Shown here: positions 1 through 8,775 of the stretch, one piece after another
Numbering within the stretch: the first letter of the stretch is position 1
Layout of the letters: each line of letters starts with the position of its first letter
NCBI GenBank assembly: GCA_002314725.1
Contig: DCGV01000019.1
Span: 11,112 to 32,057 of the forward strand
Source of the DNA: Bacteroidales bacterium UBA1769
GTDB lineage: Bacteria; Bacteroidota; Bacteroidia; Bacteroidales; UBA932
Direction: 5' to 3'
DNA length: 20,946 nt
Notes under the pieces: generated by a model
Told to the model about the DNA's origin: nothing
Databases searched by the model: none
The model's input: the letters and a program-made list of their open reading frames with translations, nothing else
Translations under genes and position numbers: made by a program

Positions 1-42
1 ACTCTAGACTCTGGACTCTGGACTCTAGACTCTCAACTCTGG
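1..42 (-). repeat. Heptamer tandem array, six units (ACTCTRG form)
   Basis: Six contiguous 7-base units: ACTCTAG, ACTCTGG, ACTCTGG, ACTCTAG, ACTCTCA, ACTCTGG, followed by a decayed ACTTAAA. Read on the minus strand these are GAGTCTA and GAGTCCA units, identical to those in the array at 15563-15646. The array starts at the first base of the window, so its true length is unknown, and it ends about 20 bases before the der start codon. The spacer between is A-rich with no obvious promoter. The function is unknown. Confidence 0.9.
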
Positions 43-61
43 ACTTAAAAAAATAAAATAG

Positions 62-1378
62 ATGAATTTAGTAGCAATTGTAGGTCGTCCGAATGTGGGC
101 AAATCAACACTTTTCAACCGCTTGGTGGGAATGCGACAAGCCATTGTCGATGAGACGGCAGGCGTAACCCGCGACCGCCACTATGGTAAATGCGAATGGT
201 GTGGTAATGAATTTTCAGTAGTTGACACTGGAGGATTTACCATCAATTCAGATGATGTTTTCGAAGGTGAGATTCGCAAACAGGTGATGATTGCCATCGA
301 AGAGAGTGACCTGATACTTTTTGTGGTTGAGGTTGAGACTGGCATCACCGATTTCGATGCTGAGATCGCTGATATCCTTCGCAGAAGCAAGAAACCGGTT
401 GTACTTGCTGTCAATAAAGTTGATACCGGTGACAGGATGTTCGGAGTCTCTGAATTCTATTCACTTGGCCTTGGCGAACCTTGGAGTATCTCCTCAGCGA
501 ACGGTAGCGGAACAGGTGACCTGCTTGACCGAGTAGTTGAACTCCTTCCTAAGGATGCCAAGATTCAGGAGGAACAGGAAGATGTACCGACAATACCTCA
601 TATCGCTATCGTAGGTAAACCTAATGTAGGCAAGTCCTCAATGACAAATGCACTTCTTGGAGAAGAACGCAATATTGTTACCCCAGTTGCAGGCACGACA
701 AGAGATTCCATCTCAACATACTACAATAAGTTTGGACATGAATTCATGCTTGTTGATACTGCCGGCGTACGCAAGAAGGCAAAAGTGCATGAGGATCTGG
801 AGTTCTACTCAGTGATGCGCTCTATCAGAGCTATTGAGAACTCAGATGTATGTATCCTTATGGTAGATGCTCAGAGTGGTGTTGAGGCGCAGGATATGGC
901 TATTTTTAACCTTATCATTAGAAACAAGAAGGGTTGTGTGATAGTTGTAAACAAATGGGATACGATAGAGAAAGATAACAATACAATGAAGGAGTACACA
1001 GAGGCTATTAAAGCTAGAATCGCTCCATTCAATGATATTCCTATAATATTCACATCCGTTATCAATAAACAGAGAATTATGGACGTGTTGAATGCTGCCG
1101 CAAGGGTATATGGCAACTATTCACGCCGTATCACAACATCTGAATTGAATGACGTCATGCTGCCTGAGATTGAGAATTATCCACCACCTGCATGGAAGGG
1201 TAAATATATCAAGATCAAGTATGTGACTCAACTTCCTACGAAGTCGCCGACATTTGCATTCTTCTGCAATCTTCCGCAGTACATACGCGAACCTTACAGA
1301 AGATTCCTTGAGAACAAGCTTCGCAGTCATTTCGATTTCAGCGGATGTACACTACAAATTTTCCTACGTCAAAAATAA
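62..1378 (+). CDS. der: Ribosome-assembly GTPase Der (EngA)
   Basis: Der is an essential tandem-domain GTPase that acts in late 50S ribosomal subunit assembly in the cytoplasm. Both G domains are visible. The first has a P-loop GRPNVGKS at residues 8-15, DTGG at 55-58 and NKVD at 118-121. The second has GKPNVGKS at 185-192, DTAG at 232-235 and NKWD at 297-300. The remainder, from about residue 350, fits the KH-like RNA-binding domain, ending in LQIFLRQK. The length of 438 residues is usual for the family. The ATG at 62 is preceded by an A-rich stretch rather than a Shine-Dalgarno site, which is common in Bacteroidota. ileS follows after 11 bases, so the two are probably co-transcribed. The heptamer array at 1-42 lies directly upstream and no clear promoter is seen. 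Confidence 0.97.
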   Translation: MNLVAIVGRPNVGKSTLFNRLVGMRQAIVDETAGVTRDRHYGKCEWCGNEFSVVDTGGFTINSDDVFEGEIRKQVMIAIEESDLILFVVEVETGITDFDAEIADILRRSKKPVVLAVNKVDTGDRMFGVSEFYSLGLGEPWSISSANGSGTGDLLDRVVELLPKDAKIQEEQEDVPTIPHIAIVGKPNVGKSSMTNALLGEERNIVTPVAGTTRDSISTYYNKFGHEFMLVDTAGVRKKAKVHEDLEFYSVMRSIRAIENSDVCILMVDAQSGVEAQDMAIFNLIIRNKKGCVIVVNKWDTIEKDNNTMKEYTEAIKARIAPFNDIPIIFTSVINKQRIMDVLNAAARVYGNYSRRITTSELNDVMLPEIENYPPPAWKGKYIKIKYVTQLPTKSPTFAFFCNLPQYIREPYRRFLENKLRSHFDFSGCTLQIFLRQK

Positions 1379-1389
1379 AACGAACATAT

Positions 1390-4300
1390 ATGGCTTTTAA
1401 AGAGTACAAAAAATTAGATCTTGTCGATATCAACAGACGAGTTTTGGATGAGTGGAAGGAACAGGATTTGTTCCACAAAGTGTTGGATGAGCGTGAAGGC
1501 GCGCCTAAATTCATCTTCTTTGAAGGACCTCCATCAGCAAACGGAATGCCTGGTATTCACCACGTTATGGCACGTTCTATCAAGGATGCTGTATGCCGTT
1601 ACAAAACTCAGAAGGGCTTCAGAGTGGAAAGAAAGGCCGGTTGGGATACTCACGGTCTTCCAGTAGAGCTTGGCGTAGAGAAGATGCTTGGGATCACTAA
1701 AGAGGATATCGGTAAGAAGATCACTGTTGACCAGTACAACCAAGCTTGTCGTACAGAGGTTATGAAATACACTAAGGAGTGGGTTTCATTGACAGAGAAG
1801 ATTGGTTACTGGGTTGATATGGAGAATCCATATATTACCTATGACAACAGATATATTGAGACACTTTGGTATCTTTTGAAGAAGATATATGAGAAAGGTC
1901 TTCTGTATAAAGGTTATACAATTCAGCCATATTCACCTGCCGCAGGTACAGGACTGAGTTCACACGAATTGAACCAACCTGGATGCTACCGGGATGTCAA
2001 GGATACAACAGCAGTTGTACAGTTCAAGGTTATCCGTGATGCAAAATCTGAATTCCTTTTCAAAGGCACAGACAAGCCAGTATTTATCATAGCATGGACA
2101 ACCACTCCTTGGACTTTGCCATCAAATACTGCTCTCTGCGTTGGTCCTAACATTGAATATGTAAGAGTTGAGAGTGTTAATCCATATACCAAGGAACCAG
2201 CAACTTATGTTGTTGCAAAGCCTCGTTTGAGCGCACATTTCAATGACAAGAATCCTTTCGAGGTTATTGGCGAATCATTCAAGGGGTCAGAACTTGTCGG
2301 TATCAATTATGAGCAACTTCTCCCTTGGGTTAAATGTGCTGAAGGTGGTTTGAGAGTGATTTCAGGAGATTTCGTAACGACTGAAGATGGTACAGGTATC
2401 GTACATATCGCGCCTACTTTCGGCGCTGACGATAACAAGGTCGCTAAACAGAACGGTGTTCCTGCAATGCTTGTTGTGGACAATGCAGGCGTTTCACAGG
2501 CAATGGTTGACCGTACAGGTAAGCTTTATAAGATAGAGGACCTTGACGCTGATTTCGTAAAATCAAGTGTCAATGTTGAACAATATTCAAAATATGCCGG
2601 AAGATATGTAAAGAACGCATATGATTCTACTCTTGGACCTGATGATCCTACACTTGATATAGATCTTTGCGTTGAGATGAAGAGTGATGGTAAGGCATTC
2701 AAGATTGAGAAGCATACACATAGCTATCCACACTGCTGGAGAACTGACAAACCAGTCCTTTATTACCCTTTGGACAGCTGGTTCATCAAGACTACCGCTG
2801 TTCAGGACCGTATGATTGAACTTAACAAGACTATTAACTGGAGACCTGAATCAACAGGTTCAGGCCGTTTCGGGAAATGGCTTGAGAATCTTCAGGACTG
2901 GAATCTTTCACGCAGCCGTTTCTGGGGAACTCCACTTCCTATCTGGAGAACAGAAGACGGATCATGCGAGAAGTGCATCGGTAGCTTGCAAGAGCTATAT
3001 GCTGAGATTGACAAAGCTGTTGCTGCCGGTATTATGAAATCAAATCCATTTAAAGAGAAGGGATTTGTTCCTGGTGATTTCTCTAAGGAAAACTACGAAA
3101 AGATTGATATCCACCGTCCATATGTAGATGATATCTTCCTTGTATCTGATAAGGGTGAGAAGATGGTTCGTGAGACTGACCTTATCGACGTTTGGTTTGA
3201 TTCGGGTTCTATGCCATATGCTCAGGAGACACTTGCAAAACTTGGTACTCCTGAATTCGGTCAGACTGCAGATTTTATTGCAGAGGGTGTTGACCAGACA
3301 CGTGGATGGTTCTTTACGCTTCATGCTATCAACACAATGGTAAGCGACAAGTGCGCATTCAAGAGCGTTATCTCCAATGGACTTGTGCTTGATAAAGATG
3401 GCAACAAGATGAGTAAACGTCTTGGCAATGCAGTCGATCCATTCAAGGCTTTGGATGAGTCTGGCGCAGATGCAGTAAGATGGTACATGCTTACAAACGC
3501 ACAGCCATGGGACAACCTTAAATATGATCCAAATGGTGTCGAGGATGTTAAACGCAAATTCTTCGGTACTTTATACAATACATACTCATTCTTTGCACTT
3601 TATGCGAATGTGGATGGTTTCACAGGTGCTGAGAAGGCCATTCCTGTAGCAGAGAGAGCTGAGATTGACCGTTGGCTTGTATCACTTCAGAACTCATTGA
3701 TCAAGAGTGTTGAAGAGTGCTATGAGAATTATGATTTCACTACTGCAGGACGTCTGATCCAAGACTTCGTATGTGATAATTTGAGCAACTGGTATGTTCG
3801 TCTGAACAGAAAGAGATTCTGGGGTGGTGGATTGACTTCAGACAAGATGGCTGCTTATCAAACTCTATATGAGTCTCTTAAGAGTGTTGCGGTATTGGCC
3901 GCACCTATTGCACCGTTCTTCATGGACGAACTTTACAAAGATCTTGTGTCAAATGCCAAATCTGTTCACTTCGAAATGATGCCTGATTTCTGTGAGGCAA
4001 ATATAGATACTGACCTAGAGCAGAGGATGGAGCTTGCACAACAGAGTTCTTCAATGGTTCTTGCTCTTCGCCGCAAGGTAAATATCAAAGTGCGCCAACC
4101 ACTTGCCAAGATTATCATTCCTGTTCTTGATGCTAAGATTGAAGAGCAGCTTGAAAAGGTTAAATCGTTGATATTGGGAGAAGTGAATATCAAGGATATG
4201 GAATTTATCCACGATACAACAGGCCTTATCACAAAGAAGATCAAGCCAAATTTCAAGACACTGGGTAAACGATATGGTAAACAGATGAAGGAGATTGCAG

Positions 4301-4752
4301 CAGCTTTCGCAACTCTCGATCAGCAGACTATTTCAGCTATTGAAAGAGCTGGAGAATATACTTTGACTCTTGCTTCCGGTGATGTTAATCTTCTTCCTGA
4401 AGATTATGAGGTTCAGTCAGAGGATATGCCGGGCTGGTTGGTAGCTACTGAAGGTAAACTTACCGTTGCAATGGATATCACTGTTACTGATGAACTTCGT
4501 CGCGAAGGCTATGCACGTGAGTTGATCAACAGAATTCAGAATATCAGAAAGGATAGCGGTTTCGAGGTTACCGACAGAGTTGTGGTTGAGATTGAAGAGA
4601 GACCAGAGATTAAAGATTCCCTTACACAATTTGAGAATTATGTTTGTGAACAGACATTGACCAATAAGATAGAATTGACCAATTCTATTCAAAATGCAGT
4701 TACAGTTGAATGGGAAGATGGTGAGTTAAAGATTGCAGTAAAAAAAGCATAA
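1390..4752 (+). CDS. ileS: Isoleucyl-tRNA synthetase, type 2, with GIHH signature
   Basis: This enzyme charges tRNA-Ile with isoleucine. I chose the ATG at 1390 (MAFKEYKK, 1120 residues); an in-frame ATG at 1345 would overlap der. The nucleotide-binding region reads GPPSANGMPGIHH at residues 46-58, followed by GWDTHGLP at 84-91. An editing (CP1) region with WTTTPWTLPSN, a CEKC pair after PIWRTEDG, and the KMSKR loop at 673-677 follow. The length and the lack of a C-terminal zinc finger fit the eukaryote-like type-2 class. The canonical HxGH motif is replaced by GIHH, with first and third residues swapped. Swapped GxHH forms are known in some type-2 enzymes and are linked to very strong mupirocin resistance. 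The ileS-dksA-lspA order matches what I recall of Bacteroides genomes. Confidence 0.97.
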   Translation: MAFKEYKKLDLVDINRRVLDEWKEQDLFHKVLDEREGAPKFIFFEGPPSANGMPGIHHVMARSIKDAVCRYKTQKGFRVERKAGWDTHGLPVELGVEKMLGITKEDIGKKITVDQYNQACRTEVMKYTKEWVSLTEKIGYWVDMENPYITYDNRYIETLWYLLKKIYEKGLLYKGYTIQPYSPAAGTGLSSHELNQPGCYRDVKDTTAVVQFKVIRDAKSEFLFKGTDKPVFIIAWTTTPWTLPSNTALCVGPNIEYVRVESVNPYTKEPATYVVAKPRLSAHFNDKNPFEVIGESFKGSELVGINYEQLLPWVKCAEGGLRVISGDFVTTEDGTGIVHIAPTFGADDNKVAKQNGVPAMLVVDNAGVSQAMVDRTGKLYKIEDLDADFVKSSVNVEQYSKYAGRYVKNAYDSTLGPDDPTLDIDLCVEMKSDGKAFKIEKHTHSYPHCWRTDKPVLYYPLDSWFIKTTAVQDRMIELNKTINWRPESTGSGRFGKWLENLQDWNLSRSRFWGTPLPIWRTEDGSCEKCIGSLQELYAEIDKAVAAGIMKSNPFKEKGFVPGDFSKENYEKIDIHRPYVDDIFLVSDKGEKMVRETDLIDVWFDSGSMPYAQETLAKLGTPEFGQTADFIAEGVDQTRGWFFTLHAINTMVSDKCAFKSVISNGLVLDKDGNKMSKRLGNAVDPFKALDESGADAVRWYMLTNAQPWDNLKYDPNGVEDVKRKFFGTLYNTYSFFALYANVDGFTGAEKAIPVAERAEIDRWLVSLQNSLIKSVEECYENYDFTTAGRLIQDFVCDNLSNWYVRLNRKRFWGGGLTSDKMAAYQTLYESLKSVAVLAAPIAPFFMDELYKDLVSNAKSVHFEMMPDFCEANIDTDLEQRMELAQQSSSMVLALRRKVNIKVRQPLAKIIIPVLDAKIEEQLEKVKSLILGEVNIKDMEFIHDTTGLITKKIKPNFKTLGKRYGKQMKEIAAAFATLDQQTISAIERAGEYTLTLASGDVNLLPEDYEVQSEDMPGWLVATEGKLTVAMDITVTDELRREGYARELINRIQNIRKDSGFEVTDRVVVEIEERPEIKDSLTQFENYVCEQTLTNKIELTNSIQNAVTVEWEDGELKIAVKKA

Positions 4753-4788
4753 ATAATTAAAAATATTTCCTAAATTTATACTTTATAC

Positions 4789-4803
4789 TGACGATTTTCG
4801 TCA
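4789..4803 (+). other. Short perfect hairpin between ileS and dksA-like gene
   Basis: TGACGA and TCGTCA form a perfect 6-base-pair stem around a TTT triloop, within the 65-base gap after ileS. No T-run follows, so it is not a standard intrinsic terminator. It could be an mRNA processing or stabilising element, or chance in AT-rich DNA. Confidence 0.4.
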
Positions 4804-4817
4804 TAATACTTAATACT

Positions 4818-5207
4818 ATGGAAAAAGAAAAACCAGTAGAAAAGGTTCGTTACAGCGATGAAGAACTCCAGGAGTTCAAAGAGTTGATTCTTGAAAAGCT
4901 TGCCAAAGCTAAAGAGGAGTACGAAGTGCTTAAAGGTACTGTTGATTTAAGTGCCAGTAACGATACAGAAGATACATCTCCAACCTTCAAGGTGCTTGAA
5001 GAGGGCGCATCATCTCTTACAAAAGAGGAGGTTAGCCAACTTGCGTCACGTCAATACAAGTTCATCCAGAATTTGGAGGCTGCTCTTATACGTATTGAGA
5101 ACAAAACATATGGTATCTGCCGTGAAACTGGCAAATTGATTCCAAAGGAGAGGCTTAGAATCGTGCCTCACACAACTTTGAGCGTAGAGGCAAAGAATAA
5201 ACAGTAA
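4818..5207 (+). CDS. TraR/DksA-family regulator lacking the zinc cysteines
   Basis: A 129-residue protein with the DksA layout: an N-terminal charged helical region, a coiled coil whose tip carries DTEDTS at residues 49-54, and a C-terminal segment YGICRETGKLIPKERLRIVP at about 98-117 that matches the DksA C4 zinc-finger fold. Only Cys101 remains of the four zinc cysteines. The later pair is replaced by SVEAK, so it probably does not bind zinc in the classical way. I recall similar cysteine-poor forms in other Bacteroidota. The tip residues Asp49 and Asp52 match the D-x-x-D pattern DksA uses to act in the RNA polymerase secondary channel, with Ser54 in place of Ala. A role in transcription control, perhaps with ppGpp, is inferred from the family. 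Its TAA overlaps the lspA ATG by one base, indicating coupled translation. Confidence 0.88.
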   Translation: MEKEKPVEKVRYSDEELQEFKELILEKLAKAKEEYEVLKGTVDLSASNDTEDTSPTFKVLEEGASSLTKEEVSQLASRQYKFIQNLEAALIRIENKTYGICRETGKLIPKERLRIVPHTTLSVEAKNKQ

Positions 5208-5863
5208 TGAAGCGTCTTTCCAGAGGTACAATAATTACAATTTTTGTCGTATTGATGGTTGTCATTGATCAAGTTATCAAAATCTTGATCAAGACCAATA
5301 TGACTCTTGGACAAAGCATCCACGTTTTTGGCGATTGGTTCCAGCTTTTTTTCATTGAGAATAATGGAATGGCCTTCGGTATGCAATTCGGTGGTGTAAT
5401 CGGTAAGGCAATACTTTCAATCGTTCGCATAATCCTTGTAGTATTGATATTCATATATATCAAGAAACTGTTGAAAAAGCAGGATACCCCGATGGGTGTT
5501 TTGATAGGATTGGCTGCAATAATGTGTGGTGCGTTTGGGAATATCATTGATTCTCTGTTTTATGGAATATGCTTCAGTGAGAGTACTTTCACTGAACTGG
5601 CAACAATCTTCCCTGAAAATGGCGGTTATGCCGGATTCTTATTCGGGAAGGTAGTGGATATGTTCTACTTCCCAATAATTGATACTACATGGCCGACATG
5701 GATGCCTTTTGTAGGTGGACAGGAGTTTGTATTTTTCCGTCCGATATTCAACTGGGCTGATTCATGTGTCTCAGTCGGCACTATATATCTGATTATTTTC
5801 CATTGGAAATTCTTCCAAACTTCATTAAGTACAGAGAAAACTGACAATCACTCTATAGAATAA
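5207..5863 (+). CDS. lspA: Lipoprotein signal peptidase (signal peptidase II)
   Basis: LspA is the inner-membrane aspartyl protease that removes signal peptides from prolipoproteins. The two catalytic-aspartate motifs are present: GNIIDS with Asp115 and NWADS with Asp185. Asp21 in an N-terminal membrane helix and the ENNGMAFG segment at 51-58 are also family features. Membrane helices are predicted at about 8-27, 66-86, 96-115 and 186-202. The two aspartates are about 70 residues apart, against about 20 in the Pseudomonas enzyme, owing to an insert at about 120-175 on the periplasmic side. From memory this insert is usual in Bacteroidota. The protein is 218 residues long. The start overlaps the preceding stop (TAATG). 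Likely substrates in this window include the HlyD-like and S41 lipoproteins. Confidence 0.96.
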   Translation: MKRLSRGTIITIFVVLMVVIDQVIKILIKTNMTLGQSIHVFGDWFQLFFIENNGMAFGMQFGGVIGKAILSIVRIILVVLIFIYIKKLLKKQDTPMGVLIGLAAIMCGAFGNIIDSLFYGICFSESTFTELATIFPENGGYAGFLFGKVVDMFYFPIIDTTWPTWMPFVGGQEFVFFRPIFNWADSCVSVGTIYLIIFHWKFFQTSLSTEKTDNHSIE

Positions 5864-5864
5864 T

Positions 5865-7196
5865 ATGTTAGTACATCTTCCTATTTGGGAGTTCCCTATA
5901 TCTATTATCCTGTCAATTCTATACTTGGCAGGATTGATTGTTTTATCGAAGTATGCGTACGCAATAAAAAATGAAGGCCGTGAGACTTCATTTTCCAAGA
6001 TTGTCGATTTTCTGGGTGGACGTCTTTTCTCAGGGATAATCATTGCAATTGCGGCTGTTATGGTAGCAATTGACGGTACATGGAATTTGCCATTGGAGCA
6101 CTCGATACCATTCGTGGTTGTGATGTTCGTGTTGATGACTTCTGTGGGGTTTGTTGTTTTGAGAAGGTCTAGAGTTGGTTTCTCATTGAAGAATATCGCT
6201 TTTCTGGCTAATCATATTGGATTCTTCCTCGTCATTTTTGCAGGGTTTTTCGGAGCCGCAGATGTAGAGAAGTCAAGATTGGTTGTATCACAGGAACCGA
6301 ACCATATCGCATATAGAGTTGATAGCGTCAACCCTGATGACAATGGAATGACACTTCCTATCAAGTTTGACGTTACTCTGGATGATTTTAGCATTGACTA
6401 CTATCCAAATACCTATTCTCCGAAACAATTTACCTCAAAGATCACCGTTAAAGATATGGTTGACGGCAATATCGTATCATTGACAACATCAGTCAACCAT
6501 CCAGCTTTTTATGGTGGATACAGATTATATCAGGATAGTTATGGTGAGGGCTTTTCAGTTCTTCTTCTTGTCAAGGATAAATGGTTGCCGTTAATTTGGT
6601 TTGGTTTCATACTATTGGCAGTCGGTTCTGTTTTGACATTCTATCGTTTTTACGAAAAGCATGGAAAGAAGTTCTTGATACCTTTTGTCGCAGGACTTGC
6701 CATCTTCTTCGCTGTCGTTTTTATCTTTAAACCTGGTATTTCTTCAGATACCCCGATGCCGGCTCTCGTGAGTGGTTGGTTCTTACCTCATGTGTCCATA
6801 TACATATTCGCTTATGTCACTCTGGCTATTGCATTGATATGCTCAATTGCTGATTTGTTTATAAAGAGACAAAATATCAATGACTCACTTGGAAAGATCG
6901 TAAAGGTAATGGTCTTCACCGGATCAACCCTTTTATTGATAGGGATGATGAGTGGCGCTGTATGGGCTAAAGCCGCGTGGGGAGACTGGTGGGCGTGGGA
7001 TGCCAAGGAGAATTGGGCAGCGGTAACATGGATGATCACATTAGTCTATATTCATCTTAAAAAATTGATACCTAATAAGATTATTCAGTTGATAATTCTT
7101 ATTTTTGCATTTGCGGCTATCCAGGTGACATGGTATGGTGCCAATCATCTTCCGGCCTCACAGGGTAGTATGCATACATATACAAGTGAAAAGTAA
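5865..7196 (+). CDS. ccsA: Compact ResB-CcsA (System II) cytochrome c maturation protein
   Basis: System II synthases carry haem across the membrane and attach it to CxxCH motifs of apocytochromes c. The N-terminal part (about 1-265) is ResB/CcsB-like: four membrane helices with His117 in the fourth, a periplasmic domain at about 130-240, then a further helix. The C-terminal part is CcsA-like, with the tryptophan-rich haem-handling motif WGDWWAWDAKE at 372-382. His309 at the start of a helix and His437 in the terminal SMHTYTSEK segment fit the two external histidines that flank this motif. At 443 residues it is far shorter than fused CcsBA proteins of about 900-1000 residues, but the reading frame is intact. 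The start lies just after the lspA stop, and the cytochrome c peroxidase gene follows after 19 bases, making it a likely client. Confidence 0.88.
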   Translation: MLVHLPIWEFPISIILSILYLAGLIVLSKYAYAIKNEGRETSFSKIVDFLGGRLFSGIIIAIAAVMVAIDGTWNLPLEHSIPFVVVMFVLMTSVGFVVLRRSRVGFSLKNIAFLANHIGFFLVIFAGFFGAADVEKSRLVVSQEPNHIAYRVDSVNPDDNGMTLPIKFDVTLDDFSIDYYPNTYSPKQFTSKITVKDMVDGNIVSLTTSVNHPAFYGGYRLYQDSYGEGFSVLLLVKDKWLPLIWFGFILLAVGSVLTFYRFYEKHGKKFLIPFVAGLAIFFAVVFIFKPGISSDTPMPALVSGWFLPHVSIYIFAYVTLAIALICSIADLFIKRQNINDSLGKIVKVMVFTGSTLLLIGMMSGAVWAKAAWGDWWAWDAKENWAAVTWMITLVYIHLKKLIPNKIIQLIILIFAFAAIQVTWYGANHLPASQGSMHTYTSEK

Positions 7197-7215
7197 TTCT
7201 AAATATTAAATCATT

Positions 7216-8598
7216 ATGTCTAAAAAATGTTGTAAAGTAACAGGTATTGTAATTGCCATCATCGCATTAGTTGTTGTGGCATATGCAATCTATGGCTTCT
7301 GCTGCAGGGTTTCAATCCCTGAAGATGCAACTGCTGCTGAACAGGTAAAGGTTATTCTCGAAAAGAATAATTGCTACGTTTGCCATGCACAAGAGCCCAA
7401 TCTTCCGTTCTACGCCTCTTTTCCAGGTATGAAAAAGACATTCGCAAAACATACTGCAAATGCTTATCATGCTACAGACTTAAAGAGTGTAAGCGAGTTA
7501 TTGTCTGAAATATCTGAACCTGAATTGGCGAAGATTGAGCATATCGCCATTATGAAGAATATGCCCATCAAACAGTACACTATGGTACATTGGGGTACAG
7601 GTTTGAATGATAAAGAGAGTGCTATTCTTATTGACTGGGCAGCTCAAGTCCGTGCCGAGCGTTTCGCAAACGGTCTTGCTGCAGCCGAATTCGCAAATGA
7701 ACCTATCGCACCTATTCCATCAGAGGTCGCTACCGATCCTGCTAAAGTCGCTTTAGGTTATAAGATGTATAATGACAAACGATTGTCACAGGATGGTACA
7801 ATTGATTGTGCATATTGCCATATCCTTAAATCAGGTGGCGCTAGCAAGGCTGATTATCGTACATCAGAGGGTATTGCAGGCCAATTCGGTGGTGTGAATG
7901 CTCCTACAGTATTCAATGCATATTTCAATGTTCAACAGTTCTGGAATGGTCGTGCAGCAGATCTTGCAGCTCAGGCAGCAGGTCCTCCTGTAAACCCAGT
8001 AGAGATGGGTGACTGGACTTGGGACGATATCGTTGCCGGTTTGGCTACTGATAAAGCTCTTGTAAAGGAATTTGAAGCATTATATCCTGATGGACTGACT
8101 GCAGATAACGTTTGTAATGCTATACAAGAGTTTGAAAAGACCCTTTTGACTCCAAATGCACCATTTGACCAATATCTGAAAGGTAACAAGGATGCAGTAT
8201 CTAACGCTGTTATCTTCGGCTATGCCGAATTCAAAGAGCACAACTGCTCATCATGCCACGTAGGTCAATTGATAGGTGGTCAGAGCTTTGAGTATCTTGG
8301 TATCAATAAGGATTACTTCGCTGACCGCAATCCTGAAATCACTTGCGGCGCAGATGATGATGGCCTTGCTGGATTTACAGGCAATATGGCTGATATGAAG
8401 AAGTTCAAAGTTCCTACTCTTCGTAATGTTACAATGACTCCTCCATATTTCCACGATGGTTCAAAAGCAACTTTGGAAGATGCAGTCAGCGCTATGGTTG
8501 AATACCAAACCAATGCTCCTATCCATGGTGATGTCGTAAGCGCCATTTGTACTTTCTTGGGTAGTCTTACAGGAGAAAGTCCATATTTTGAGGAATAA
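7216..8598 (+). CDS. Membrane-anchored tri-haem cytochrome c peroxidase
   Basis: This protein is predicted to reduce hydrogen peroxide in the periplasm with electrons from the respiratory chain. It has 460 residues and one N-terminal membrane helix at about 10-27. Three haem-attachment motifs are present: CYVCH at 53-57, CAYCH at 198-202 and CSSCH at 344-348. The last two belong to the standard di-haem CCP/MauG fold, supported by FWNGRA at 242-247, NPVEMG at 260-265 and KVPTLRNVTMTPPYFHDGS at 398-416. The extra N-terminal domain resembles the Haem_bd family and would make a tri-haem enzyme, comparable in plan to E. coli YhjA/Ccp. The protein carries cysteine pairs at 5-6 and 29-30 on either side of the helix. 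The gene follows the maturation gene and precedes a strong terminator, so it is probably the last gene of the transcript. Confidence 0.93.
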   Translation: MSKKCCKVTGIVIAIIALVVVAYAIYGFCCRVSIPEDATAAEQVKVILEKNNCYVCHAQEPNLPFYASFPGMKKTFAKHTANAYHATDLKSVSELLSEISEPELAKIEHIAIMKNMPIKQYTMVHWGTGLNDKESAILIDWAAQVRAERFANGLAAAEFANEPIAPIPSEVATDPAKVALGYKMYNDKRLSQDGTIDCAYCHILKSGGASKADYRTSEGIAGQFGGVNAPTVFNAYFNVQQFWNGRAADLAAQAAGPPVNPVEMGDWTWDDIVAGLATDKALVKEFEALYPDGLTADNVCNAIQEFEKTLLTPNAPFDQYLKGNKDAVSNAVIFGYAEFKEHNCSSCHVGQLIGGQSFEYLGINKDYFADRNPEITCGADDDGLAGFTGNMADMKKFKVPTLRNVTMTPPYFHDGSKATLEDAVSAMVEYQTNAPIHGDVVSAICTFLGSLTGESPYFEE

Positions 8599-8626
8599 AC
8601 AGTGATTCTTTCACTATTGAGAATAG

Positions 8627-8668
8627 AGAACCCCGAAAGTTGTTTATATGACTTCCGGGGTTCTTTTT
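8627..8668 (+). terminator. Intrinsic terminator after cytochrome c peroxidase gene
   Basis: The arms AGAACCCCGAAAGT (8627-8640) and ACTTCCGGGGTTCT (8651-8664) pair with one mismatch over 14 positions around a 10-base loop, and the right arm runs into five T residues. It lies 29 bases past the peroxidase stop and would end transcription of the 62-8598 gene run. Confidence 0.92.
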
Positions 8669-8724
8669 GTTTATCCTGCTTATTATTTGTTCTGTAGATA
8701 CTCTTCAATTGATGTAATGGATAT

Positions 8725-8769
8725 AAAAAAACATTCTGCAAATAATAGACAACCGCAAAGATGTTTTTT
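8725..8769 (-). terminator. Intrinsic terminator for the efflux operon
   Basis: On the minus strand AAAAAACAT (8769-8761) pairs perfectly with ATGTTTTTT (8734-8726). The stem continues inward, after one bulged C, through TTTGC and GCAGA with one G-U pair. The descending arm ends in seven U residues. It starts 7 bases beyond the stop of the last permease gene. The A-rich ascending arm suggests it could also act on plus-strand transcripts. Confidence 0.75.
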
Positions 8770-8775
8770 GCCCTT

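Noticed and set aside
5865..7196. The short CcsA-like gene as a truncated or frameshifted pseudogene
   Set aside because: The frame is intact, the WWD motif and flanking histidines are present, and the next gene starts after a normal short gap.
7216..7305. Lipoprotein signal in the peroxidase, from the cysteines at 29-30
   Set aside because: The residues before Cys29 (YGF) do not form a lipobox. A simple N-terminal membrane anchor fits better.
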